Assembly: GCF_030649675.1 (NCBI RefSeq)
Contig: NZ_JAUTDR010000010.1
Location: 110,572 to 174,571, forward strand
Direction of reading: 5' to 3'
DNA from: Haliea sp. E1-2-M8
GTDB taxonomy: Bacteria > Pseudomonadota > Gammaproteobacteria > Pseudomonadales > Halieaceae
DNA: 64,000 bases
Shown: positions 1 through 8,765 of the stretch, piece after piece
How positions within the stretch are numbered: position 1 is the first letter of the stretch
Layout: every line of letters starts with the position of its first letter
Program-made: the position numbers and the translations under genes
Notes under the pieces: model-generated
Database searches by the model: none
What the model was told of the DNA's origin: nothing
The model's input: only the letters and a program-made list of their open reading frames with translations

Positions 1-106
1 CTGCAGCAAGCAGTCTTCGCGATAATGTGCCTCACCGTACATACATCAAATTTGCAGAGTCTTAGTATCTCGCCTCCGTTGCTCATGGTGCATGGAGCTT
101 TTCGCA

Positions 107-1528
107 ATGATCGCTGGAAACCTGGTTGGATTACGGCATTTAAATCATCGAGTTCATGTCACATATTCCTGGTTAGTTGTAGTTGATGCCGTACTTTTTT
201 TCGCCGCCTGCTATCTGGCGACGTGGCTATATTATATGCCGCGGCAGGTATCGTTGTCCGAACACCTCTCGATACTTCCGTATCAGGCACTGGTTTTCAC
301 AGGCGTGACTGTACTTGCGATGCTCTCCATGGGGCTCTACCAACCGCGCCTGCGGGAAGGTGCCAACGGCATATTTCTGCGCACAGTTGGCGCTTTCATG
401 CTGATGGTCAGTGGGATGATGGCGATCATTTATCTGGTGCCAGCTCTGCAACTCGCTCCTGCTGTGTTGCTCTACGCCGCTGCGCTGGCTTTTGTATCAA
501 GCTTGCTGACCCGCGAACTGTTCAGCAACACCGTGAAGCAGGAACAGTTCAACCGCCGGGTGCTGGTCATTGGCACCGGGCGGATGGCCAACAACATAGC
601 GCGCAAGATGCGTCGTACCAGCGACCGCCATGGGTTTCGCATCTGTGGCTATTTACGTGTGCCGGGAGAAACCACCGCAGTTGAATCGGTCAACATCCTT
701 ACCATGAAGCAGTGCCTGTTCGATTATGTGCGGCAACAGAATATTCATCAGGTCGTGGTGGCGTTAGACAATCAACACGACAGTATTCCCGCTGAGGAGC
801 TACTCCGCTGCCGGATGGGTGGGGTGTCGGTGCTTGGTATTCTCGACTTTTTTGAGCAGGAAGCCGGTAAGGTGCTGGTGGAAGATGCACCTCCCGAGTG
901 GTTCATCTTCGCCCGGGGCTTCAAACGCCAGCTCGCAGGCAGAGCAGCAAAAAGGCTGTTTGATCTCTGTGGAGCGCTGTTCCTGTTACTTCTCACCTGG
1001 CCTGTGATGTTGCTCACTGTCCTGGCGATCAAGATAGAAGACGGGATCCGCGCTCCGGTGATTTTTCGACAGCAGCGTGTGGGACTGAACGGCGTCGTGT
1101 TCAGCGTAATGAAGTTTCGCAGCATGACGGTTGACGCAGAAAGCGACGGCAAGGCGCGCTGGGCGGCAGCAAACGATGCCAGAGTGACGCGGGTCGGGAA
1201 ACTGATCCGCAAACTGCGTATTGATGAGTTGCCGCAGATCTTCAATGTGCTGGCAGGAAATATGGCCCTGGTCGGTCCGCGCCCAGAACGCCCCGAATTT
1301 GTCTGCGAGCTGTGCAGGGAAATTCCTTACTTCGACAATCGTCACAGTGTAAAACCGGGCATCACCGGCTGGGCGCAGCTGAACTATCCCTATGGCGCGT
1401 CAGTGGCCGATGCCAGGCACAAGCTGGAATATGATTTGTACTATGTGAAGAACCAGAGCCTGTATCTGGATTTTATGGTCTTGCTGCAGACTGTTGAAGT
1501 GGTGTTGTTTGGCAAGGGAGCGCACTAG
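107..1528 (+). CDS. Sugar transferase, EpsB/exosortase-associated type
   Basis: Predicted inner-membrane enzyme that moves a sugar-phosphate onto undecaprenyl phosphate to start exopolysaccharide synthesis. The N-terminal third is hydrophobic with about four membrane segments. A Rossmann-like stretch follows (VLVIGTGRMANNIARKM). The C-terminal third is a bacterial sugar transferase domain with KFRSM, RIDELPQIFNVL and GPRPERPEF. This layout matches the sugar transferase family linked to PEP-CTERM/exosortase loci (TIGR03013), but no exosortase gene is in view. An in-frame ATG at 92 has no ribosome site. The ATG at 107 has GGAG nine bases upstream, so I chose it, giving 473 residues. The gene converges on the CheB-CheR gene. 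Family is fairly certain; the glycan is unknown. Confidence 0.85.
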   Translation: MIAGNLVGLRHLNHRVHVTYSWLVVVDAVLFFAACYLATWLYYMPRQVSLSEHLSILPYQALVFTGVTVLAMLSMGLYQPRLREGANGIFLRTVGAFMLMVSGMMAIIYLVPALQLAPAVLLYAAALAFVSSLLTRELFSNTVKQEQFNRRVLVIGTGRMANNIARKMRRTSDRHGFRICGYLRVPGETTAVESVNILTMKQCLFDYVRQQNIHQVVVALDNQHDSIPAEELLRCRMGGVSVLGILDFFEQEAGKVLVEDAPPEWFIFARGFKRQLAGRAAKRLFDLCGALFLLLLTWPVMLLTVLAIKIEDGIRAPVIFRQQRVGLNGVVFSVMKFRSMTVDAESDGKARWAAANDARVTRVGKLIRKLRIDELPQIFNVLAGNMALVGPRPERPEFVCELCREIPYFDNRHSVKPGITGWAQLNYPYGASVADARHKLEYDLYYVKNQSLYLDFMVLLQTVEVVLFGKGAH

Positions 1529-1547
1529 GAAGCAGGGCTTCTCAGCA

Positions 1548-4154
1548 TCAGGAGTCGATATCCCGGCGCAGGTCCTGCTCCAGTTTTTTGGTCGCGGTGA
1601 TATCCAGCAGGGTTATGACTACCCCGTCAATTACGTTATCGAGCCTGCGGTAAGGCATGATCCGCACCGTAAACCAGCGACCATCCGTGGCGAGAATCTG
1701 CTTCTCGGAAAATGCCAGGGTACGCAGGGTATCCAGCGCATCACTGTGCAGATCAGGGTACTGGAGGTTGCTGGTGAGGTCGCTGAGCGGTCGCCCCAGG
1801 TCGCTCTCCCGAACATTGATAATTTTTGTCGCCCGGTCAGTGTAGCGTCTTACGTTCAGGTCCTGATCCAGAAACAGGATTGCGATTTCTATGCTGTTGA
1901 GCAGGTTCCGCATGTCGCTCTGGGCCAGCGCGAGATCGTCCAGCTTGGACTGCATCTCGGCGTTGATGGTTTGCAGCTCCTCATTCATCGACTGCATTTC
2001 TTCCTTGGAGGTGGTGAGCTCCTCGTTGGTTGACTGGAGTTCCTCGTTGGTTGACTGCAGTTCCTCGTTTGCTGACTGCAGTTTTTCACTGGTCGCGCGC
2101 CCCTCTTCCCGTAGACTCAGTATTTCATCGCGGCATTGTTGCAGCTCGGATTCGTGCGAGCTTGCCAGCGGTTCTTTTCGCCTTTCCCGGCGGTCTCCCT
2201 CAGCTGTCTGGGCGACATCATGAAATACAATCATCACTGCATCACGCGGGTTATTCGGCAGGGCCAGGGCCTGTATGGTCACATCGACATACTGCACGCC
2301 TCCGCCCGGTAACTCTACCTGTAGACCGTGCAGGGTTTGCGTTTCGCTCTCCTTGGCCAACTTCCTCAGGGCGGCATTGATCGGTGTCCGCAGGCCTTCA
2401 CGCAGCATTGCGTGAAGGTTCCAGTTGGTTTTGCCCGTTGGAGGCTCCAGGTACTTCCCGGTGCGGCCACTGATATAGAGAATATCACCGTCGTGATTGA
2501 TGACGACGGCGGCGGGCGCATAAACCTGCAGCAGGACCTGGTCGGTGGTCGCCTGCAGGTTATCGCTCGGGGGAGGAGTGGTCGGCAAGGGTTGCTCCCT
2601 GACTGTTTTGAACAGTGGTGGAAAAGAATTCAGCAGAAAATTGGACCGTCTTCTGGAGACATCGTCCTGGCGTCGGTACAGGCGCAGTTTCGATTCTGTG
2701 GTTGTGAACAGCCGGGTGTCCTGGCCTACCGTCTCGGCAGTGCCCAGCAGCAGCACCCCGCCCCGGCGCAGGCTGTAGTGAAAAATCGGTATAACACGGT
2801 GCTGCAGATTGGAATCGAAGTAAATGAGCAGATTGCGGCAGCAAATCAGGTCCAGCCTGGTGAAGGGCGGGTCCATTATCACATCATGCTGGGCAAACAG
2901 AACCATGTCGCGAATGTCGCTGTTGATCTGGTAATGGTCAGTGTGGTCGGTGAAAAAATGCGCCAGTCGCTCCGCTGACACCTCGGCCTGGATCGCGTAG
3001 GAGTACCGCCCCCGACGGGCAGTGTCGATGGCGTCCCGGCTCAGGTCGGTGGCAAAGATCTGCAGGGAGTAATCCCGAAAAATTCCGTGCTGGCGGGTCA
3101 CCTCCTTGAAGGCGATCGCCAGCGAATAGGCCTCTTCACCAGTTGAGCAGCCGACTACCCAGGCCCGCAGTCTTCGTTGCTCGCTGCGCTCGGCCAGCAT
3201 CTCCGGCAGGGTGACCGCAGCCAGGTGCTCCCATACCGCTTGGTCGCGGAAAAAGCTGGTCACCCCGATCAGCAGCTCCTTGAACAGCAGCTCTATCTCC
3301 TGTGGATTGGTCTTGAGATATGCAACGTATTGTTCCGGCGTGGCGATGGCATGGATGGCCATACGGCGCTCCATGCGCCGGTTCAGGGTGCTGCGCTTGT
3401 ACGCCGAAAAATCGTGTCGGGTTTTCTGCAATAGCAGACTGAATACGGCTTGCAGCGGTTCATTCTCAACTTCCTGTTCCTGTTCCTGTTCCTGTTCCTG
3501 CTCCTGCTCCTGCTCCTGCTCCTCGGCGGGATAATGCGGGGCCTGAACCTGGGCGATGTAAGCCAGAATACGTGCCGGCAATTCCTCCGGCGGTGCCACG
3601 ATGTCACCGCATTCCGCGGCGATAGCGCTTTTGGGCATCGAGTCGAATTGTGCGGTGTCCGGGCTCTGCACCACGGTTAAACCGCCTACCGCCCGGACTG
3701 CCTGCAGGCCCAGCGTACCATCGGAGCCCATCCCGGAAAGGACCACGGCGATGGCGCGTTCACCCAGCGCGGCCGCCAGGGAAGAGAACAGGACATTGAT
3801 GGGCAGCTGCATGCCCCGGGGTTGCGCAGGCTTATCCAGTTGCAGAGTGCCGTTGCTGACGCTGAGTTCGGTATTGGGCGCGATCACATAGACGCAGTCG
3901 GGCTCGATGCGCGCATTCTGCCGCGCCTCGCGCACCGGCATGGAGGTAGCCCGCTGCAGGAGCTCGGATAGCAGGGTTTGGTGTGTTGGATCGAGGTGTT
4001 GCACGACGATATAAGCCAGCCCGCTTCGCGTCGGGGTATTGCCGAGAAACGCCTCCAGCGGCGCCAGCCCACCGGCAGATGCACCAAGGCCTACGATACG
4101 GGTCGTCTGGGATGGGCGCGCTGGGGGTGAGACGTTGGGGGTCAGGGCAGCCAT
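1548..4154 (-). CDS. CheB-CheR fusion with PAS domain
   Basis: Fusion of a chemotaxis methylesterase and methyltransferase with a sensory tail, 868 residues. The CheB part (about 18-200) keeps the likely triad: Ser26 in GASAGG, His53 in VVQHLDP and Asp145 in SGMGSDG. The CheR part (about 235-490) keeps SFFRD, the SAM loop GCSTGEEAYS and CRNLLIYFD. Between them lies a Glu-Gln repeat (about 211-228) encoded by a six-base tandem repeat. A Gln/Glu-rich coiled coil (about 640-730) then leads into a PAS domain. Many relatives continue into a histidine kinase; this one stops after PAS. No receiver domain or chemoreceptor gene is nearby, so the methylation target is unknown. A PAS gene lies just upstream on the same strand with a 22-base gap, probably co-transcribed. 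Confidence 0.9.
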   Translation of the reverse strand: MAALTPNVSPPARPSQTTRIVGLGASAGGLAPLEAFLGNTPTRSGLAYIVVQHLDPTHQTLLSELLQRATSMPVREARQNARIEPDCVYVIAPNTELSVSNGTLQLDKPAQPRGMQLPINVLFSSLAAALGERAIAVVLSGMGSDGTLGLQAVRAVGGLTVVQSPDTAQFDSMPKSAIAAECGDIVAPPEELPARILAYIAQVQAPHYPAEEQEQEQEQEQEQEQEQEVENEPLQAVFSLLLQKTRHDFSAYKRSTLNRRMERRMAIHAIATPEQYVAYLKTNPQEIELLFKELLIGVTSFFRDQAVWEHLAAVTLPEMLAERSEQRRLRAWVVGCSTGEEAYSLAIAFKEVTRQHGIFRDYSLQIFATDLSRDAIDTARRGRYSYAIQAEVSAERLAHFFTDHTDHYQINSDIRDMVLFAQHDVIMDPPFTRLDLICCRNLLIYFDSNLQHRVIPIFHYSLRRGGVLLLGTAETVGQDTRLFTTTESKLRLYRRQDDVSRRRSNFLLNSFPPLFKTVREQPLPTTPPPSDNLQATTDQVLLQVYAPAAVVINHDGDILYISGRTGKYLEPPTGKTNWNLHAMLREGLRTPINAALRKLAKESETQTLHGLQVELPGGGVQYVDVTIQALALPNNPRDAVMIVFHDVAQTAEGDRRERRKEPLASSHESELQQCRDEILSLREEGRATSEKLQSANEELQSTNEELQSTNEELTTSKEEMQSMNEELQTINAEMQSKLDDLALAQSDMRNLLNSIEIAILFLDQDLNVRRYTDRATKIINVRESDLGRPLSDLTSNLQYPDLHSDALDTLRTLAFSEKQILATDGRWFTVRIMPYRRLDNVIDGVVITLLDITATKKLEQDLRRDIDS
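3471..3524. repeat. Hexanucleotide repeat coding for Glu-Gln run
   Basis: About nine tandem copies of TTCCTG or CTCCTG on the plus strand. On the coding strand they read GAACAG/GAGCAG, giving alternating Gln and Glu between the CheB and CheR domains. Loss or gain of a unit keeps the reading frame. Confidence 0.9.
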
Positions 4155-4176
4155 GGCCTGGAGCCACTAATCGGGG

Positions 4177-4779
4177 TTACCCGACAGCCGTGTCCTCGCT
4201 GCAGGTCACCAGAGTACATTCGCTTCCCGGCAAGATGGACGCCACGAACTGCAAGGTCGCGGCTCCACTTGCGGCGGGTTTCGCCTGCACCGTGCAGGAA
4301 GCTCTGACCCCGCTCTGCACTACTTGCTGCAGGAATTCCTGGAGTTGTGGGCGGAATTCCGCAGTCAGGAGAGTATCGATTCGATGTCCGCCGAGATCTT
4401 CCCGTGGAAGCCCAAAGAGCTCCGCGGCGGCAAGATTACCTTCCACGATGGTGCCCTCGTGATCGAGGAGAAAGTAGCCCGCGGGAGCGTAGTCAAAGAG
4501 AGCCCGATAGCGACTGAGATCTTCCATCAGCACACGCTCGTTGGCGGCAATTTCCTCATGCTGCACGTCCAGTTCAACCTGGTGGACCTGCAGTTCGTGC
4601 AGCAGCTTGAGCGCATCCTGCGCAGTATCCGGATTACTGGACAAGCGGTGCAGCATGCACAGGGCGTCAACACCCATAGCCCAGTTTTGAGTGCTGGGCG
4701 GTGTGCCGGCCTTCAACTGTGCTTCTGCCTTGCGGCGCAATTGCGCAAAGACAGCGGGTTCATCACTGGATGTCGACAT
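4177..4779 (-). CDS. PAS domain protein upstream of CheB-CheR
   Basis: Small cytoplasmic sensor-like protein of 200 residues with no output domain. The N-terminal half is helical and charged. From about residue 90 there is a PAS fold: ALFDYAPAGYFLLDHEGTIV, followed by NLAAAELFGLPREDLGGH. The sequence resembles the PAS segment that precedes kinases in CheB-CheR-PAS-kinase proteins. It lies directly upstream of the CheB-CheR gene in the same direction, so it probably works with it as a separate sensory module. The ligand is unknown. No signal peptide or membrane segment is evident. Confidence 0.75.
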   Translation of the reverse strand: MSTSSDEPAVFAQLRRKAEAQLKAGTPPSTQNWAMGVDALCMLHRLSSNPDTAQDALKLLHELQVHQVELDVQHEEIAANERVLMEDLSRYRALFDYAPAGYFLLDHEGTIVEGNLAAAELFGLPREDLGGHRIDTLLTAEFRPQLQEFLQQVVQSGVRASCTVQAKPAASGAATLQFVASILPGSECTLVTCSEDTAVG

Positions 4780-4858
4780 ATACTCTGCAACCTTGCTTTC
4801 AGAAGCCGAGCGGTAGTGTAGCCCATCGCGCCCTTTAATAGAATGGGATTATCCGTTG

Positions 4859-6487
4859 CTAACCCGTGCGTTTTTCGAATTCAAGCTCCGGATAGCCCTG
4901 GTTGGCAGACTCGTCCATCCTGTCGTAGTAGTTGTTGGCCCCGCCGAAGTAAATCAGCACGCGCGGCGCTTTATCTTCGAGGTTGGCACCCATCATCCAG
5001 GAGTTCACCTTGTCACCCTCGGCCATCAGCGTCTGGTTGTGAATCTCCGCGGTGTGTGCCGTCCACTCATCCTCCGCTTCTTGGCGCGGGCTAACCACAT
5101 CGTAACCTTCGCTTTCCATTTTCTTGATGCAGTTTGTGATCCAGATCACATTCTGCTCAATGGATGTCGGCAGGTTGGCGAAGGGCGCTTGTGGCCCGGT
5201 GACAATGAACATGTTGGGGAAATCCGCGACGCAAACACCCATGATCGACTTCGATTGCTGCTGCCACTTCTCCCGCAGGGTCTGGCCGCTGACTCCGCGA
5301 ATGGGAAAGGCTTCCAGCGCCCCGGTGTAGGCCTTGAAACCGGTAGCGAGCACAATGATGTCGAACTCGTAGTGGTTTTCCGTGGTGCGCACGCCGGTCT
5401 CGGTGATTTCGACAATGGGCTCGCGGTCCTTGATATCGATCAGGTGGACGTTGTCGCGGCTGTAGGCTTCCAGATAGCCATGGTCCAGAGGGGGGCGCTT
5501 GGCGAACAGCGGGTAATCCTCGAGCTTGGGGACCAGGATCTCTGCGATGGCGGGGTCCTCGATCCGCTCCTTCATCTTGTCGATGATGAACTGCGAGGCC
5601 ATCTTGTTCGCCTCGGGGTCAGATAGCAGGTCTTCAAAAGTCTCGAACACCCAGCGGAAGCTGCCGGTCCATTTCTCCTCGAAGATGCGCTGCCTTTCCT
5701 CTGGTGACGTCTCGACGGCCTTGCGACCCTCGGCAGTGTCGAAGGCCATGCCAAAAATGTGATTGCGGCACTTGGTGACGATCTCGTCGTAGTTCTCCTT
5801 GATCTCCTTTTCCCACTCCGGCGTCATCGGCTGCTGCATCGCAGGCAGGATGAAGTTCGGTGTGCGGTGGAAGACCGTCACGCTCTTGGCAGTCTTGGCC
5901 ATCACCGGCAGCATCTGTACGGTGGTGGCGCCCGCACCGATAATGCCAACGCGCTTGCCGGCGTAGTCGAGGTCTTCCTGGGGCCAGCGCGAGGAATGGA
6001 ACAGGGGGCCCTTGAACGTATCCATGCCCTTGATCTTCGGAATCACCGGCTCCGAGATCATGCCCATCCCACTGATGAAATATTTGCAGGTGAAGGTGTC
6101 GCCCGCGGCCGTGGTGATCAGCCAGTGAGCGCTGTCCTGCTGGTAATCGGCGCTGACAATTTCCGTGTTCAACTGGATGTGCGGCCACATATCGCACTTG
6201 TCGGCGACGAAATGAAAGTAGTTGTGGGTCTCTTTCCAGTCGGGGTAGCGCCGGGTCCAGGACCACTCCTGCAGGAGCTCCCTGGAGAAGGTCAGACAGT
6301 AGTAGTAACTTTCGCTGTCCGTCATTGCTCCCGGGTAGCGGTTCCAGGTCCAGGTGCCACCGATGTCGGCTGCCTTGTCGAACACGCGGATGGACAATCC
6401 CGCCTCGCGGAGGTAGTGAATGAGGGCGAGGCCGGCAAAGCCGGCGCCAATCGCGATGGCATCGTAATCAGTGTGCTGGGTTGTCAT
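4859..6487 (-). CDS. Baeyer-Villiger-type flavin monooxygenase
   Basis: Predicted FAD- and NADPH-dependent monooxygenase that inserts oxygen next to a ketone, as in the cyclohexanone/steroid monooxygenase group. The FAD site is GAGFAG (residues 14-19). The family fingerprint is complete at 158-169: Phe-x-Gly-x3-His-x3-Trp-Pro. A second dinucleotide site, GAGATT, begins near 184, and an ATG motif occurs in VLATGFKAYTG. The open frame extends upstream, but the ATG at 6487 has GAGGA eight bases before it and begins just ahead of the FAD motif, giving 542 residues, the usual size. A good promoter lies upstream. The substrate cannot be read from sequence. The HsaA-like oxygenase at 13.4 kb is a thematic neighbour, not an operon partner. 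Confidence 0.9.
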   Translation of the reverse strand: MTTQHTDYDAIAIGAGFAGLALIHYLREAGLSIRVFDKAADIGGTWTWNRYPGAMTDSESYYYCLTFSRELLQEWSWTRRYPDWKETHNYFHFVADKCDMWPHIQLNTEIVSADYQQDSAHWLITTAAGDTFTCKYFISGMGMISEPVIPKIKGMDTFKGPLFHSSRWPQEDLDYAGKRVGIIGAGATTVQMLPVMAKTAKSVTVFHRTPNFILPAMQQPMTPEWEKEIKENYDEIVTKCRNHIFGMAFDTAEGRKAVETSPEERQRIFEEKWTGSFRWVFETFEDLLSDPEANKMASQFIIDKMKERIEDPAIAEILVPKLEDYPLFAKRPPLDHGYLEAYSRDNVHLIDIKDREPIVEITETGVRTTENHYEFDIIVLATGFKAYTGALEAFPIRGVSGQTLREKWQQQSKSIMGVCVADFPNMFIVTGPQAPFANLPTSIEQNVIWITNCIKKMESEGYDVVSPRQEAEDEWTAHTAEIHNQTLMAEGDKVNSWMMGANLEDKAPRVLIYFGGANNYYDRMDESANQGYPELEFEKRTG

Positions 6488-6571
6488 GCTGGTATTCCTC
6501 GTCTTATATATGATGGCGCCGGCCAAATATCGCTGATCCGGGCAGCCAACAGCAACCCGGATGGGCACGAT

Positions 6572-6599
6572 ATTATACTTGCTAGGCGCAAACAAGCAA
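6572..6599 (-). promoter_or_regulatory. Promoter of the Baeyer-Villiger monooxygenase gene
   Basis: On the minus strand a -35 TTGCTT (6594-6599) and a perfect -10 TATAAT (6572-6577) are 16 bases apart, about 85 bases upstream of the chosen start at 6487. The rest of the 375-base gap (6488-6862) shows no gene that I can support. Confidence 0.65.
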
Positions 6600-6862
6600 A
6601 ATATTCGGGCTTGAGGGGCCCGGCTGGAAGGGCGCGCATCCACTGTTGTCGAGGGCGTAGTGGGCATCCCGGTTGCCTGCGAGCATGCGCTGTCGCCGCA
6701 GGAATCTCTGTTGGTAAACGAACACAGGGTTTGAATTACGGACACCTGCAAGGTGTGCCAGCGTACCGACGTCCACCGCGTTAACTTTCATTATGTCTTG
6801 GGTGCAGTACGCCACGGTGGTCGCTGAGAGCCACCACGTCATTGAAATCCGGGAGAGAGCTC

Positions 6863-7021
6863 ATGAGTGTAGGAACAATTCTGCTGATCGTACTGATATT
6901 GCTGTTGATAGGGGTGATTCCCAGTTGGCCCCACAGCCGCCAATGGGGCTACGGTCCGAGTGGCGCTATTGGGGTGATCGTACTGGTATTGGTTGTATTG
7001 CTGTTGATGGGAAAAATCTGA
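6863..7021 (+). CDS. DUF3309 small membrane protein
   Basis: Tiny protein of 52 residues. It starts MSVGTILLIVLILLLIGVIP, continues with a Trp-Pro-His-Ser turn and a YGPSG segment, then a second hydrophobic stretch ending MGKI. This pattern (two membrane helices joined by a WPHSR..GYGPSG loop) is the DUF3309 family, whose function is not known to me. GGGAGAGAGCTC precedes the ATG and serves as ribosome site. The stop codon overlaps the start of the next gene (TGATG), so the two are likely translationally coupled. First gene of an envelope-stress-like operon. Confidence 0.85.
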   Translation: MSVGTILLIVLILLLIGVIPSWPHSRQWGYGPSGAIGVIVLVLVVLLLMGKI

Positions 7022-7401
7022 TGAATTACGGAGACGATATGACGAACTACGGAGAAGACATGATGAATTACGGTGACAGTGCGAGGAACAACGATCCATC
7101 CATGGGTTCCGCCAGAAAGCAGTTCGCCGAGGATTTCAAGGCGGTAGTGGCCGATGCCGAGGCGCTGATAGCGGCGACCGCAAACCAGGGCGACGAAAAG
7201 CTGGTTGAGATCCGGGCCCGGGCGGAAGAATCCGTCAAGGCAGCCAAGGCAACGATCGCGGAAATGCAGTCTGCGATGGTGATGAGGTCGAAGGAGGCAG
7301 CGGACGCGGTTGATGTCTATGTCCACGAAAGCCCCTGGCAGTCCATAGGTATCGCCGCCGGCGCAGGGGTTATCGTTGGCCTTATGCTGAGTCACCGTTG
7401 A
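7021..7401 (+). CDS. DUF883 / ElaB-YqjD-like membrane-anchored protein
   Basis: Protein of about 126 residues with a hydrophilic helical body and a C-terminal membrane helix (SIGIAAGAGVIVGLMLSHR). The body (from KQFAEDFKAVVADAEALIAA) and this tail match DUF883, whose E. coli members ElaB and YqjD sit in the inner membrane and bind stationary-phase ribosomes. The N-terminus is odd: three near-repeats of M-x-NYG-(D/E), each with its own ATG and a nearby GGAG- or GGTG-like sequence at 7021, 7039 and 7060. The start is therefore ambiguous; I use 7021 because it overlaps the preceding stop. The next gene starts four bases after the stop. Confidence 0.85.
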   Translation: MNYGDDMTNYGEDMMNYGDSARNNDPSMGSARKQFAEDFKAVVADAEALIAATANQGDEKLVEIRARAEESVKAAKATIAEMQSAMVMRSKEAADAVDVYVHESPWQSIGIAAGAGVIVGLMLSHR

Positions 7402-7405
7402 ACCC

Positions 7406-7798
7406 ATGGCGGAAGATGTAACGCCGCAGAAAAGGGGCTTGATGGCTTCGGTGTTTGCGCTGACAGACACTCTGCTGGTTATAGCCCACACCCGCCTTGA
7501 GCTGCTTGCCAATGAGCTTGAAGGCGAGAGGGCCGCCTTGCTGTCATGGCTGGTCCTGACCCAGGTGATGCTGTTTTGCCTGGGGGTCGGAGTGGTGCTG
7601 GCATCGATTCTGCTCGTGCTGGCACTGGGCGAGGCCTATCGCCTGCCAGCGCTGGCGGTGTTGACCGTTGTTTTCATCGGCACGGGGGTTGTCGCCGGCT
7701 GGTATGCCTATCGGAGCATCAAAAACAAACCGAAGTTGTTTGCGGCCAGTTTGGCGGAACTGCAAAGCGACCGTAGCCGGCCAGAGACACCGCTGTGA
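7406..7798 (+). CDS. YqjE-like / phage-holin-superfamily membrane protein
   Basis: A 130-residue protein with an amphipathic N-terminus (ALTDTLLVIAHTRLELLANELEGE) followed by two hydrophobic helices separated by EAYRLP. This is the layout of the YqjE family (superfamily III holin-like). In many proteobacteria it lies between a DUF883 gene and a YqjK gene, as here. No lysis genes are around, so a holin role is unlikely; a membrane or stress role is inferred. The stop overlaps the next start as GTGA. Confidence 0.8.
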   Translation: MAEDVTPQKRGLMASVFALTDTLLVIAHTRLELLANELEGERAALLSWLVLTQVMLFCLGVGVVLASILLVLALGEAYRLPALAVLTVVFIGTGVVAGWYAYRSIKNKPKLFAASLAELQSDRSRPETPL

Positions 7799-8160
7799 GT
7801 GCGAAGCGTGAAAGTATTGCAGCGCGGCGACGGATGCTGATCGGCGAAATAGCCCGGCAGCGTCAGTCCCTGGGGCAGGAGGTGGCCTCGTGGGCTGCGC
7901 CTCTGGCGGTGGTTGACCAGGGCCTGAACGTGTTGCGCTATGTCAAGCGCCACCCAATAATGGCGACTGTAGCGGTTTCGCTGCTGCTCAAGTTGCGCCG
8001 TGGTGGGCGAACTACCACATGGCTTAGCCGCGGTCTGATCGCCTGGCGGTTGATCGACAGGTTTAATGGCCTGGGGAGAGGCGATGGGGGGCGCGCAGCC
8101 CATCGACGCGGTGATGAGGCAAAAGAACCCGGGTTGCTGCGCCAGCAGCCCGTGGCCTGA
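7795..8160 (+). CDS. YqjK-like protein
   Basis: A 121-residue protein starting with GTG inside the preceding stop (GTGA). The basic N-terminus (RESIAARRRMLIGEIARQR) and the mid-region YVKRHPIMATVAVSLLLKLRRG resemble YqjK, the usual third member of yqjD-yqjE-yqjK sets. The tail after about residue 95 is Gly/Arg-rich and not conserved to my eye. Function is not established. It converges on the lipoprotein gene at 8167 with six bases between stops. Confidence 0.7.
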   Translation: MSAKRESIAARRRMLIGEIARQRQSLGQEVASWAAPLAVVDQGLNVLRYVKRHPIMATVAVSLLLKLRRGGRTTTWLSRGLIAWRLIDRFNGLGRGDGGRAAHRRGDEAKEPGLLRQQPVA

Positions 8161-8166
8161 ATTGCT

Positions 8167-8631
8167 TTACCTTTGCTGGTCGGCCCGCATCAGGGCCGCA
8201 TCGCGGTCAGCGGTCAGCCGCGCTTTTTCGGCGGCAAACTGTGCATCCGCCTCGCTCTTGCAGGCCTTCTTTTCGAGATCCTCCAGGGCATCGCACTTCT
8301 CGGTTTCGATATCGTAGCGGCCTTCAGCTTCGGCCTTCGCGATCTCGAATTCAGCCCGCACTTTTTCGCTCATTGCCCCGGACTCGGCTGCAGCGAGATC
8401 CTCACGGCTGTCCTTGCTGCTGCTACTGTAGCTGTCCCTCGCCGAAGCCATATCCCTCTCCGAATCCTCATGGTTTTCCCGCGCATCCTCCTTGGCTTCC
8501 CGGACCTCCTCAAACGCATCCGAACGGGCCTCCGCCACATCTCCGGCCGTACTCGACGCGTCTTGATCACACCCTGTAATGGCGAGGCCGAGGCTTGCCG
8601 CAGCGAGCAGGGATAATAGCTGCTGATTCAT
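8167..8631 (-). CDS. Charged helical lipoprotein
   Basis: Predicted lipoprotein of 154 residues. The signal peptide is MNQQLLSLLAAASLGLAITG followed by Cys and then DQDAS. The mature part is almost entirely Ala, Glu, Asp, Lys, Arg and Ser in heptad-like order, so probably a long helix or coiled coil. Two Cys (in EKCDALEDLEKKACKSE) could form a disulfide. The start at 8631 has AGGAG eight bases upstream; a longer open frame exists but lacks this. I do not recognise a named family. Position beside the DUF3309/DUF883 operon and the Crp-type regulator suggests part of the same envelope-stress group. Confidence 0.75.
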   Translation of the reverse strand: MNQQLLSLLAAASLGLAITGCDQDASSTAGDVAEARSDAFEEVREAKEDARENHEDSERDMASARDSYSSSSKDSREDLAAAESGAMSEKVRAEFEIAKAEAEGRYDIETEKCDALEDLEKKACKSEADAQFAAEKARLTADRDAALMRADQQR

Positions 8632-8765
8632 TGCACGTACTCCTGAGCGAATGGGAATAACTTGCCGAGGCTTGCACCCGGAATCACCGATGGTGGACCG
8701 CGGGCAATCCTGCGTCTGTATGGTGTCGCACTGAGTGTTTCGCTGGCCGGTGGTATGCCCTCGGG

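Noticed and set aside
7406..7798. YqjE-like protein as a phage holin in a prophage remnant
   Set aside because: No endolysin or other phage gene nearby, and the DUF883-YqjE-YqjK order is a normal chromosomal set.
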